This document shows positions 47,313-58,474 of a DNA stretch of 64,000 bases, piece by piece (positions within the stretch are counted from its first letter, which is position 1; every line of letters starts with the position of its first letter). The position numbers were made by a program, and so were the translations under genes. The stretch is taken from positions 1 through 64,000 of the forward strand of contig JAJSPD010000123.1 of NCBI GenBank assembly GCA_021307315.1, given 5' to 3'. Origin of the DNA: Bisporella sp. PMI_857 (taxonomy: Eukaryota; Ascomycota; Leotiomycetes; Helotiales; Helotiaceae). A model generated the notes under the pieces. That model was not told the DNA's origin, ran no database searches, and was given only the letters and a program-made list of their open reading frames with translations.

Positions 47313-49073
47313 CTAATACTCTTTCCACCCTACTTCCTCTAATCTCTCCGCTTTCTTCAAAACTTCCTCTTTCATGCCTTGTGCGTAATCTTCCATCAGA
47401 GTATGGATTCTATCGTCGCTCGTCCCTAATATCCTGGCTGCCAGCAATGCTGCATTAACACTATTATCTATTCCTACTGTTGCAACAGGTACTCCTCGCG
47501 GCATCTGCACGATGCTATATAGAGAGTCCACTCCGTCCAATTTGCTACCTTTCACGGGGACTCCAATCACAGGCAATGCTGTCTCGCTCGCCATCATCCC
47601 CGGTAAATGCGCAGCACCACCAGCTGCGGCGATGATCACCCGGAAGCCACTCGATGCGGCGCTCTTCGCGAAGAGAGTCATACGTTCGGGTGTTCGATGC
47701 GCGGATGTGATGGTGCATTTGTACGGGATCTCGAACTTGTCAAGCAATGCTAATCCAGGCTTCAGCACCGGGAGATCGGAATCGGAACCCATTGTTACGA
47801 GGACCAACTTTTGTGGAGAGGAAATGGAGGTCAGTACGCCTGTGGTCTTGGTGCGTTCTGAGCGGATACTATCAACTTGTGAGATGAGGGGGCCGATGGT
47901 GGACTCGGCAGCGCTCATTGAAGGGGCTACGAGTGTGATATGTCCAATTTTTCGTGCGGGCTTGGACTCTTTGCCGTACATGTGCAGCGCAGCATCAGGA
48001 AGCGCGATGGTAGCTTTCATGAGCTCGTTATGTGCGGTCTTCGTGGCGCCCCCGAGGATGTTTAGCATTATCGTTGCCGGGAATTTGGACGGGATGGTGT
48101 TTGCAGAGAATGAGGGCATGATGCCGAGGATGGAAAGGAGTTGGGATTTATATTGCGACATTGTTGGACAGGCTTCAATAGTGTAATGCCCAGAGTTGTG
48201 TGGTCGAGGAGCAATCTCGTTGACCACGATGCTATCGTCGTCCATGAGGAAGAGCTCTACGCCAAATACTCCTTTGCCCCATAGACTACTAACAGCTTTC
48301 CGAGCAATATTTTGAGCCTCTTTTTGTAGTACGCGTGATATTCCTCGTGCTGGGGCATATACTAATTTGCAGATACTGTCTTCGTGTACTGTTTCCACGG
48401 TGGGATACGCGATCGTAGAACTGGTATTTGTGGTGGGATCGTCAATGGTCTTGACTACCATCACAGCTAGCTCCTTCTTAAACGTAGCCCATTTCTCGCC
48501 ATAAAGCGTTCTGCCTTTCAGAGCATCCAGAGCACCCTTGATATCCGAGGCTGACTTCACGGGGTAGTTCCCTCGCCCATCATAGGCATCTTTCCGTGCC
48601 TTCAACATGAATGGGAAACCGTGCTCTTTACCAAACTGCTCAAGTGACTCGTTTGTCGAATCCAGCGCTCTAGATAGAGCGGTCGGTACGCCATTCTTCT
48701 CCAAATGCCCCTTTTGCAAGTATTTATCCTGTATCGTCCGTATCGTCCTCCAACTCGGCTGAACCTCCACTCTCTTGATATGCTTTGTCCCGTCCTCCCC
48801 GATCAGCTCAACACCCTTCTCAGCAATCTCCTCCAAAACCTGAGTATCTACATGCTCAATCTCCACAGTAAGCACATCCACTCGCCGCGCAAGCTCTTTG
48901 ATTTTATCGGAGGCAATGAATGAGCCATTGATGTGATCTTGTTTAGCATTGACCTGCTTTGCGGGGGAGTTCTCGGCGTCGAGGATGATGACCTGGATAC
49001 CGAGGGGATTAGCGGCTTCGCAGAGCATCTGACCCAGTTGGCCGCCCCCAAGAAGACCGACGACTTTCTCCAT
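47313..49073 (-). CDS. ADE2: phosphoribosylaminoimidazole carboxylase (AIR carboxylase)
   Basis: Intact single exon of 586 residues. The N-terminal PurK-like ATP-grasp part begins VVGLLGGGQLGQML and includes KARKDAYDGRGN, GVFGVELFL and the NEIAPRPHNSGHYT metal/substrate motif (about residue 285-298). The C-terminal PurE domain (from about 424) has GSDSDLPVLK and the catalytic TSAHRTPERM. It converts AIR to CAIR in step six of purine synthesis in the cytosol. The fused PurK-PurE order is standard for fungi. Loss in many yeasts gives red pigment, so the gene must be under purifying selection. It closes the conserved block that starts at 40.4 kb. Confidence 0.98.
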   Translation of the reverse strand: MEKVVGLLGGGQLGQMLCEAANPLGIQVIILDAENSPAKQVNAKQDHINGSFIASDKIKELARRVDVLTVEIEHVDTQVLEEIAEKGVELIGEDGTKHIKRVEVQPSWRTIRTIQDKYLQKGHLEKNGVPTALSRALDSTNESLEQFGKEHGFPFMLKARKDAYDGRGNYPVKSASDIKGALDALKGRTLYGEKWATFKKELAVMVVKTIDDPTTNTSSTIAYPTVETVHEDSICKLVYAPARGISRVLQKEAQNIARKAVSSLWGKGVFGVELFLMDDDSIVVNEIAPRPHNSGHYTIEACPTMSQYKSQLLSILGIMPSFSANTIPSKFPATIMLNILGGATKTAHNELMKATIALPDAALHMYGKESKPARKIGHITLVAPSMSAAESTIGPLISQVDSIRSERTKTTGVLTSISSPQKLVLVTMGSDSDLPVLKPGLALLDKFEIPYKCTITSAHRTPERMTLFAKSAASSGFRVIIAAAGGAAHLPGMMASETALPVIGVPVKGSKLDGVDSLYSIVQMPRGVPVATVGIDNSVNAALLAARILGTSDDRIHTLMEDYAQGMKEEVLKKAERLEEVGWKEY

Positions 49074-50395
49074 CGTCGTAATCGTTGTTCAAAAGCTCAG
49101 TGCAGAGCTGATATCCCTTACTAGTCTTGACTTTGGCTTTTTTTTTTCGGAGAGGGCTTAGGGATGATCAGTACTGCCACCCCACCAACCTCCCACAATC
49201 CTCACCGCCTTCGTCAGATTCTCCGAGAGCTGTACTTGTAAAGTAAGAAATAATCTGCCAAGCTACTAGCAATGCCGACTAACCAAAGTCAGAGCGTAGT
49301 AATCGTAAGGACACTATGTGACAAATCTTAAAAGTTCTTTTGTTTTTAACCGTTTTCTTTTCCTAATCTTTTTCCCTAGGCTTGCTGGTCTTGAGAGCCC
49401 CTTGGGTCCTGAGACGCCTAAACTTCAGGTCCCAAAGCGTAACAAAAAGGTAAAGAAAAAAGGTTTCCTGTAAGACTTATTACAGATATAGCTATTATAG
49501 AACAACCATTTAAACCTGTCTATCAGAAAGGATAATAGGCAACATACGAGAAATTATTAAGAGCGATTGGGGTTAGGCCCTTGTGTAAAGACTTATACCA
49601 AACCGGAAAACTCGCTAAAAGCCCTACATATTCTAATACCTGCCACACTCAACATGCAAACAAGAATAACTCAACAGCGACCTCGCTGCTCTGAAAACTA
49701 CGGCAAAAAGAATTATTCAATATTTCTTAGACTGATAAATATAAATTATTGATGAGGACCTGAAAGAGACATGTGACATAAATAGATCTTCTGCTTAGTC
49801 GCTACAACTTCACCATGCTCTTCGTACTCCATATGTTTTTAAAGGATCCTTCTCAACCTTCTATTCCGATCTCGTAGAGTCTATTGTTCAAATTGGACCC
49901 AATTCGAAAGCGCGCTGTTACAGGCTTTTGTTCGCTCTATATTCACAGCCCTACACTCTAGCTACTTGCACGCCCGGAGACCAACTTTCTCTAATTATGA
50001 TTTGCTTAGAATTTTTGACCTTTTTGTGACACCTGTGGCTGCTATCCTGCTCCTTGTATGAACGTTGGTCTCACATCCTCTGGAGTACAGCTGCGATTTG
50101 TGAATTTGTCAAACACTAAAGGGATGCACGGGCTATTCTTTGTGTTTAGTTGGATCTTTTATCGGTTCAGAACTATCTACCTATTCTCTTTTTGTGCTGC
50201 TTTACATGTTCCTCATCCAGGTCATGACTTTTTTGCCGAAGTCTTCGGGAATCGCTAGCATACAACAATGGTCTGCATCCACCGTAATAGCAGTCAAATT
50301 TGGTAAAGCTTAATCTCCAAAGGCGGTCGATATCCTGCAGGTTTTTGAGGAAGCGAGGGCATGCTACAAGACTTCTCGTGGGCAGCATCCCGGAT
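49074..50395. other. AT-rich intergenic DNA
   Basis: The first few hundred bases are the ADE2 promoter. Further on the DNA is AT-rich with only chance frames (49567-49752, 50058-50258). No transposon ends were recognised. Confidence 0.4.
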
Positions 50396-50715
50396 GTAAC
50401 AATCTGCAGCTCGCGAGGAGCTTGGACATACTGGCCACATACAATTCCTATGCGTTCATCGACTGGATCTCGCCGCGGCCGTTACTGATGATTATTGGAA
50501 GTGAAGCAGACAAGGGCACAGGGGATGCAGCAGATACAGAGCCTTACAGCAGGGCGGCGATTGAGCGCACTGAGGAGCCGAAGGAACTTTCCGTGATTAA
50601 TGGCAAGGGGCATATCGATTTGTATGATGACTCTTCTGAGAGCATTCCGAAGCTGGTGACTTCATGGGGAGCTCGTTATATATTTAGGGGCTGTTTAGTT
50701 CGGTTGAAACTTTGA
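50396..50715 (+). pseudogene. C-terminal remnant of an alpha/beta-hydrolase
   Basis: One frame reads TYNSYAFIDWISPRPLLMII then GSEAD, later EPKELSVINGKGHIDLYDDS, the acid-strand and catalytic-His end of an alpha/beta-hydrolase (dienelactone-hydrolase/UPF0588-type). The family pattern ISPRPLLMIAG-EA-D and GA-HIDLYD is clear. No N-terminal half with a GxSxG nucleophile is seen upstream, so only about 100 residues of a usual 300 remain. It is unlikely to be functional. A different and nearly full-length alpha/beta-hydrolase pseudogene lies at 58475. Confidence 0.6.
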
Positions 50716-51449
50716 TCATGATCCGTATTGCCATTTTTGAAAGCACGGATTAATATATATTTCAGGTGGCGAACCACCCAAAACTGCACTACCTTGACGG
50801 CTGGATTCTCTCGTACCCTTGTCCATCTACTAGTTGGCTAACCCATTGACCCTATATACATGAGCAACGAGAATGACATCCGAGTTGCCACCTCGGGTCG
50901 GGGACACAAGTGCCTCTTTTGCGAGATGCCTGGGTGGACCAGTGCGAGTCTAGGTTTGATGCCGTGCGGAATGGGCTTAACCGTAAGCCTACCAATTTCT
51001 TCACCTAGTAGCGGAAATGCCTACAATTCTGCAGGGGCGGCATTTACTTCTGGTCTTTTTGGAGGTTGCGGTTCCGATCGGAACCGATTGTGGGGCGAAG
51101 CCAACCTCCAGGCTCGATTGAAATTTATTGAAAGGTATACGTACATTTGGGATTGGCCATCCTGGGTATACATCGTCAACCATAATGATGCTTGCTTCAT
51201 ACATCCTTCTCTTGGAGACTCCATGTTCTCCGCAACGACAGGGGAATTTCCCGAGAGGGGAAACTCTAATTATCTCCAACTATCGATCTCCTTTTTCTGG
51301 GGAACCCGATCTCTATAAATGGCATCCTCTCGACCTCTTTTCCCACTCTAGATCGCAGTGACAGTCATCTCCTTTCTTCCACCGTTTCTATTCCCAAAGG
51401 AAGCGCACTTCCATCTTCGCAATTCAATATTTTGATCAACATATCCACC
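50716..51449. promoter_or_regulatory. upstream region of the second sugar transporter
   Basis: No gene is assigned; the frame at 50860-51318 (152 codons) shows no family features. GGCTAAC (core GGCTAA at 50836-50841) lies about 610 bp before the start. A TATA-like CTCTATAAATGG at about 51309-51320 lies about 130 bp before the ATG, a reasonable core promoter. Confidence 0.45.
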
Positions 51450-53293
51450 ATGTCCAACGCAGACAACCATAGTCTCAGTTGTCATGAGAGCAAGCCCTCA
51501 TTAAGTGATGGCCCGCCTACGGTCATCCTCCAGCAGCCGCTCAATTTCATAGAACGAGCTCTTAAGCCAAAAGCCTATACTCCCCGGTATCCAAAGTGGA
51601 TGATTGGAGCACCTCTGCTCTGGGCAACATGTTTCTTTGGATCACTTGGAGATGCCCTCTTTGGTTATGATCAAGGTAAGAGATTTCAAGGAAGGGTTAG
51701 ATCCCCTCACTTACAGATAGAGGTATTATGTCCGGTCTTTTGGTCAACAACGTCTTCATCAGTCGCTTCTATGCAAATCATGGAGGACTCGACGGGACCA
51801 CTGATAATGTCAACCCATCACTCATTGGCATTACAGTCGCTTGTCTCCAGCTGTCCGCAGCCATCGGTTCTCTTCTTGCCGGCTACCTTGGCGACGTTAT
51901 GGGGAGGAAGAGATGTGTCAGGTTCGGTAGTTTCATCTATCTTGCGATGGCATTCCTTCAAGGTTTTGCGCCGAATCTCGCTTGTTTCATCGCTGGTCGA
52001 ACAATTCAGGGTCTTGGTGTTGGGTTCCTCTCTATGACTGTGCCTGTCATCCAAACCGAGATCGCTGCACCTCACAGAGTGAGTCATTTAGCTCTCTTTG
52101 CATTAGTGTAGACCTAATATATCTGTAGCGTGGTCTCATGGTTGGTGTTGAATACACTTTCTTGATCGGGGGTTATATGCTTTCATGCTGGGTTGACTAC
52201 GGCTTCAACTTCCTCCTTCCCGACAATACTTCGTGGCAGGGACCCTACTTTGTTCAAATGGGCTTATCGTTTATCTTGTTTTCGATGTCCTTCTTCCTCC
52301 CAGAAACCCCTCGTTGGCTCGCACGCAACGGCTTCACGCAAGAATCTCTACAGACAGTCGCGGATTTACACTCTAGAGGAAACACCCAGGATAAAGATGT
52401 GCAACATGTCTTCTTGGAGATTCAGGAAGCCGTTCGCTATGAGGCTACCATGGGTAAAGGGACCTACTTAGTAAGAGCATCAGGCTTCCCATACTCCCAC
52501 CGCAGCTAAGCCTCGCACAGGAAATGTTCACCAGATATCGCAAACGCACCATAGTAGGCATTACCGCTCAAATGTTCGCCCAACTAAACGGCATAAACGT
52601 TATCTCCTTCTATCTGCCCTCCTCGCTCGCAGCAGCCGGCTTCCCCAACCGCAAATCCCTTCTCTTCACCGCCGCCAACGCCGTTATCTACACCGCAGCC
52701 ACCGTTCCTGTATGGTGGCTCGCCGACCGCTGGGGCCGGCGCCCTCTCCTGATAACTGGTGGCATTGCCATGGCGGTAGCGCTGAGCATTATGTGTGTTT
52801 TCAATGAGGCTAATGGCCTGAGTGCGAATATGAGGGCGAATGGAATCTATAGCTTTGTGGTAATTTATAATGCGCTATATGGTGCAACATGGGGCCCGAT
52901 GCCTTGGTTGCTTCCGGCTGAGATCTTTCCACTGAGGGTGAGAAGCAAGGGGATGGCTCTTGCGACGTGTTCCAATTGGTATGCTTGCATCGCTGTAGGA
53001 GCTCTACTCGAAACATACCACTAATTGTGTGCAGGTTATTCAACTTCATTATTGGAATGTCGTCACCGGATGCATTCGCTGGTATCGGCGGATATTACTA
53101 TGTGATCATTGCCGGTTTCTGTCTCTTCTCTGTCGGTTTGGCTAAGTTCTACTATGTGGAAACTGCAAGCCATACACTGGAGGAGATTGCGGTAGCTTTT
53201 GGAGATAAAGCTTTCTTGCATGAGGATGACGAAGTTATTGCTTCTGCACACTTAGAGAGACGTGTCTCACATGGGAGAAACGACAAAGTCTAG
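51450..53293 (+). CDS. MFS sugar transporter, five exons
   Basis: Exons 51450-51675, 51723-52078, 52129-52470, 52521-52978 and 53035-53293 give 546 residues in phase; introns are 47-56 nt. Sugar-porter signatures are seen: LFGYDQG then IMSGLLVNNVFI around the first intron, GDVMGRKRCVRFGSF, FLPETPRWLARNG, QLNGINVISFYLPSSL, LADRWGRRPLL and the end VETASHTLEEIAVAFGD. The cytosolic C-terminus is short. It imports a monosaccharide or polyol with protons (family knowledge). It is followed by a Zn2Cys6 regulator in the same direction and a polyol dehydrogenase, so it may import a pentose or pentitol (inference). Confidence 0.92.
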
Positions 53294-53691
53294 GCAACTG
53301 TGTTGAAGTATTGACTCTAAAAATAAAGGCGTGGAGAAGGGAGTTGATGCGATACATGGCGTATTCAGCTTTATAGTCGGATCCGATCACTGTTTGTTCA
53401 ATTATTGTTTTGTATATATAGCAAGATAAAGTTTCTGCACTTCGAATATTTGCTCTAGCATCCTAGTGCAACTAAAACCATGTATCTGAGAAATCACAAA
53501 TAAGTCGCTGAGAAACGAGCCCAACTCACCCAAAGCACGCGCGTAAAGAGTGCAAGAAGACGTTTGAAGTTGAAGCGCTCTTCCCACATCACGTGTCATA
53601 TACCCCACTCGGACATTTCGGTAACGCACATATAGTCGTTGGACTACGACGACATTCCATCGTAGATTGTCTGTCAACTCCCGCCAAGACC
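53294..53691. other. spacer between transporter and regulator genes
   Basis: 398 bases with no gene; it should hold the transporter terminator and the regulator promoter. An AT-rich stretch with TTTTGTATATATAGC at 53408-53422 stands out. Confidence 0.4.
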
Positions 53692-56281
53692 ATGAATCGA
53701 GACACAAGACTTCCTACGCGCGTAAGCAAAGCTTGTAATAGATGTAAGAAACAGAAGCAAAGAGTGAGTGATATCTTTTACAGCACGAGAGCCGCATTTG
53801 ACGCTGCCCAGTGTGACCTGGAACGCCCTTGCCGGCATTGTGTCCATGCTGGGACTGAATGTATAACAGATAATTTACCACCTCCGAAGTAATAATCCGT
53901 CGACTTGTGGTTTATTTCAAAAACTGATTCCCGCGTGCGATTAGAAGGCCAAGGCTGCGAAAGATTGTCCTTGATGAAGCTCCTACTCCAGAACAGTCCA
54001 CCAATCCACCGTTCGGACACTCGCAAACTTTCGAGCAATCCCATCTCCCAAGGTTTCGCATGCATGATTCTGCTTCGAATTTATTTCGTCAAGCCAGTCC
54101 GGTCAATCAGCCTGGCCCTAGCTGGACTTCTCCGAACACTTCGAGTGTGAGTGGCGATCACTGTACAACTCCGCAACTGAGAAGAGCAAACTCAAATTTT
54201 CTCGAGTTCGAGGCCGACTCCGCATTGGCCATCACTAGGAAGGTGTTGCCGCCTGACTGACTTCTTGATTGGAACTAAGGCTGACAAGAAACAGATTTTT
54301 AGAACGCAGAGCTCACCAGGGTTTAAGGAACGAGTCACATCCGCGATTCCTGGTGGTGGCCGCCAATCCACGAATGGAATCAACAGTGCCAGCAGTGCAC
54401 CTGCTCCGCTGATTCCGGTTTCACAGATCATCGGTATGCAATTACCGAACTACGAAGTTTGTAACAAATTATTGGAAACGTACTTCTCCACGGTGCACTG
54501 GTTTTCTTTGGTGGTGTATGAGCCCAAGTTTAGGAGTCGGTATAATGCAATCATCGGTAGCGGTTTAGCTGGTCGGAACGATCACGGATATCTGCTATTG
54601 CTCCTCATGGTGTTGGTCATGGGCTGCTGGTATACACCTAAAAATAGCACCAAAGATCTCGGTCTATCTAGTCAAGACATGGATGCTTTTCGTAAAGACT
54701 TACTGAAAACAGTGCAGCGAGACTTTATGGACCTAATGGACGAGGACTGTTTAGAGTTTGTCCAACTCTGTGCACTCCTAGGCTCTTTCTATCTCTATCA
54801 CGGAAAACCACGTTCATCATTTTCAATATTAGGCGCAGCTACAAAGACTGCCCAGGCGATGGACTTGCATCGAGATTCTGAAGCGAAGTGGCCTTTTGAT
54901 GACCGGGAAGAGCGAAAACGAGTTTGGTGGACCATATATACATGGGACAGGTCAGTACTACTGCCTTCACTCTTTCACACACCTAACAGAGACATAGATT
55001 TGCTACCATAACGTATGGACGACCTCTTGGCATTAACGAAAAAGACTGCAACGTGCAGATGCCGGCAGAAATCATTGAAAATGTCCATTTTGATACCCGC
55101 TTCCAGCCAACGCAGACCTCATTATCATCCTACCAATTTCAACTGAATCTGGTATATCGGATCGCCTCTCCGCTTTTGGAGGACATATATGGTATGCGCA
55201 GCGCCTATGATATGGAGCTCTCCTCAAAGCTGCCAAGCATTGTGGCAACAGCAAACCAAGCGCTACTCAGCTGGCAGAACGACTTGCCGCACCACTTGTC
55301 GATCGATCGCCTCAATGATCTTACAACGAACTCGCCGGCAGAGGAGAAGATGCACAAGCTCCAGGCTTTATCGCTACAATTGACTTACGACAACATTATG
55401 ATAGTGCTACATCGTCCCATGCTAGCTGGTCAAGGACATGCTGGACACTCTGAGACACTGGGGGCAATTTCTCCAGCGTCTCACTCTCCTGAAGATTTCC
55501 GAGAAGTTAGCTTTAACCGATGTTTGAGATCAGCACTGCGGATATCCAACATTCAACAACGAAAGCCAAACCTATTTACACTGGCTCGGGCAACTCACCT
55601 AGTATCATTCTTAGGCATGAATTTATTCACAGCCTCGGTTGTCCTGTTTATCTGCGCACTTTCAGACACTCTATCTGATACTGCCCAGGAAGCTAAGCGT
55701 GGTCTAAGGAGGACCCTTCAGATGCAAAAGTCGTTGTCAAACTACGCATCGTTGTCGATGCAGTGTGCCACTATTCTCGAAGACCTTGTGCAGCTTATTC
55801 TAAAGAAAGAAATGGAGGAAATGCTACAAGAAAACGCTGCTGGAGAGGAGGGCATGTCTCCAGAACATGAAGAGCTTCAGAGTCGGAGATTACAAGGCGA
55901 GGCTGAAGCATTACATGTAGAGCACCATGACTCATACCCAATTAGTGTTGCTGAAGATTCTATGCAACCTGCTGGCTCTCAATTCAAGCAGAGTCTTCGG
56001 ACGCTTCAACAAGGTAAGTACCTCTGCTATCTCGTATTTAAATTCTTTATAGATATTGATTACTGGCAGTTTTCCATGATAACAGCATGCTACGATACCA
56101 AAGTGGTCGAGAGAGCGATCCAACAACTCGTCAATGTTACCAAGAATATATGCCAGCTGATACAGGCAACAATCCTGTTGGATTTGGCTCGACCGATCTT
56201 GGATTCAATGGCCTTAGTTACACCAGAGTTGAGGATCTTGGTCAGTTCTGGCTTTGGAATATGGACGAATTTAATTACTAG
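53692..56281 (+). CDS. Zn2Cys6 transcription factor with fungal-specific domain, six-exon model
   Basis: Exon 1 (53692-53763) ends in ACNRCKKQKQR; exon 2 (53812-53888) starts CDLERPCRHCVHAGTEC, completing the zinc cluster; exon 3 begins 53945 (PK|RPRLRKIVLDEAP). The frame must switch before exon 4 (54280-54950). Two intron models do this: 54147-54279 with a strong GTGAGT donor (749 residues), or 54243-54279, only 37 nt. Both share a CTGACTGAC branch region and the TAAG acceptor. Exon 5 is 54998-56013 (RFATITYGRPLGINEKD) and exon 6 is 56070-56281, ending LGQFWLWNMDEFNY. The regulatory domain shows ETYFSTVHWFSLVVYEPKF and LYHGKPRSSFSILGAAT. If neither intron is real, it is a frameshifted gene. 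Position between a sugar transporter and a polyol dehydrogenase suggests a pathway-specific nuclear activator (inference). Confidence 0.75.
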
Positions 56282-56323
56282 ATTAAACTCGTTGTGTGGT
56301 TTCCATATATCCCGCCATGGTGA

Positions 56324-57591
56324 TCAAACTTGACCCGGTACAATTCCTCGAGGACCATAAATGATACTTTTGATCCCACCGTTCTTGCCTGTCTCAACAA
56401 ACGCTTGCTCAGCAGAATCGAATTCATACGAATTGGTGATTAGTGGCCCCAGATTTATTCTCTTTGATGCAAGCAACTCGATCGCGAGCGCATAATCTCC
56501 AGGCCCATACCGGAAGCTCGTCTTGTACAATCCCTCCTTTGAACATAGTTCTCCCACTGGGAAGGAAATATCTGTAGCCCCAAGACCAGCTTGGATGAAT
56601 GTACCACCCTTCTTCAGCGCAAATATACCCGCTGCGATGCAGCTCTGCACCCCTGTAGCATCAATAACTACATCTGCACCAGAGGGCAGCCCTGACTCTA
56701 TCAAGATGTTTTGCGCATTCTCTGCTGGTGAAGTGGGTCTCATCTTGTATGTGTGCGTCGCCGCGTATTTCAGTGCGAATTTCAGTCTGGAATCAACGAT
56801 ATCTGTCACCACCACGGCCGAAGCTCCGAATGATTTCGCCACGGCACAACACAACAAACCAATGGGGCCCGCACCCATAATCAGCACATTATTTCCAATG
56901 CCAATGTTCGCTAATTTTGTGCAATGTACAGCAATGCTAAGGGGCTCTACTAATGCTCCCTCCTCAATAGAGATATGCTTCGGAAGTATGTAGCAAAAGT
57001 CTTCCGGCACTGTATAGTATGCTGTGAGCGTGCCATCGACAGGAGGCGTAGCTGCAAAATGTATCTCGTCACAGAGATTATACTTCCCACTACGGCAGAA
57101 GGTGCATGTTCGACAGGGCATGCCGGGCTCGATGGCCACTCTGTCACCGATTCGTAGGCTTTTTATATCGGACCCAAGTCGCACAACTATTCCTGCAGAT
57201 TCGTGCCCGAGGATGAGCGGCTCTTTGACAGTGAATGACCCGATACAGCCGTGTTTCCAATAATGGACCTGGACAGCGCTATCAGCCCATGCTCGATTTA
57301 AAGGGCATTGAACGCAAGAAATGGTTCATACATCGCTTCCGCATATGCCTGTGGCTATCACTTGTATGAGTACATGTTTGGTCGAGGGTAATTGAGGAGT
57401 TTTCCTGGTCTCGTAGAAGAATTCTCCTTGTTTTCTTAGCACGAAGACCTGATTTTGCTTTGTGGATGTTAGCTCCGAGCCTTCGAGGTGATATCTCAAC
57501 GCACCTCAGAAACGTGCAGATCCGTACCATGACCGTTCGTTTTGATTATTGCAGGCGAGAGTTTCTCGGGGGGTACAATTGTGGTAGGCAT
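56324..57591 (-). CDS. xylitol/sorbitol-dehydrogenase-like zinc MDR enzyme, three exons
   Basis: Exons (minus): 57591-57505, 57457-57332, 57268-56324, giving 385 residues in phase. The splice GICGSD|VHYWKHGCIGSF restores the family motif exactly. Catalytic zinc ligands are Cys in GICGSD, His in LGHESAG and Glu nearby; the structural zinc lobe CRTCTFCRSGKYNLC has all four cysteines. The Rossmann motif GAGPIGLL and the acidic VVTDI favour NAD over NADP. The sequence is closest in my reading to fungal xylitol dehydrogenases (AATPPVDGTL, VEPLSIAVH), with L-arabinitol dehydrogenase as alternative. It would oxidise a pentitol to a ketopentose in the cytosol. The first 29 residues are an unusual extension with no motif. 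It is convergent with the regulator, only 42 bp apart. Confidence 0.9.
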
Positions 57592-58474
57592 CTTACGTTC
57601 CCTATTGTCGTCGAATGTATCTCACCTGAAGATAGAACTTGGTGAATCGGAAAATTCAAGGCAAGAGTGATTCAATTTGACTATTATCCCACAATGTCTT
57701 AACTTTAAGAACATGGTAGTGTGTGATCTGGTACCTTACTTGGTATAGTACGGCTCGGAGATCGGAACCGACGCTAGAAAAAAAAAGGTGTGTTCGGAAC
57801 CGTGACTCGGAACCTGTGTTCGGCCCCTTTTCTTCATCCAGGCGACATACTTTTTTTTCAGACCTCAAAAAGATACGATAAATTGGCGATTGATTCAAGT
57901 CTATATGCAGCGTTTAAAATGCCTTGGCATGTCCTCTGAGATCGCATGATTTCTCTACACATTTCAAGTCACTAAACTCTATCACGTCAACTTCTAGTTT
58001 ACGGACGATTCCACTTCCTAACTTTATACCAGTAGAATGGAAATCAATCAATCAAGACCCGGTAGTAGCTTAAATTTTTTATCATATTCAAAGGCGTCCT
58101 ACATGGTCGTTTATTTCAGCTTTGCCCAGCTGATAGTGATGCTACCTAACGCCTTGATAGGTGATAAGTCATCCCGGAATGGCTCGTCGGACAACATTGC
58201 GGCATCAGACTGTTGAAACTTGTGTCATCGGTTAAGTCGAAAATTGATCACTTTCGTACAAGCCCAAACAATTATCCAAGGAAGAATATTCATCAAGGAG
58301 TAGATAATCCCTGAATCACCAATAAGTGTAGAGTATTTGCCCTTAGCAGGCTACAGGCACAAACACCCCACTTACAACTGTTTTGCGCCTATAAAAAGTA
58401 ACTTTTGTCCACGCTATATAACTCATATACAACCAGGTAATTCTTCATATTTTGCTGCTTGATATCTAATCGCA
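57592..58474. promoter_or_regulatory. divergent region between the dehydrogenase and the alpha/beta-hydrolase pseudogene
   Basis: About 0.9 kb with no gene. No GGCTAA box was found here. It contains A-runs near 57779-57787 and T-runs near 57850-57860. Confidence 0.4.

Noticed and set aside
50860..51318. 152-codon plus-strand frame before the second transporter
   Set aside because: No family features; overlaps the likely promoter and an antisense frame of equal quality.
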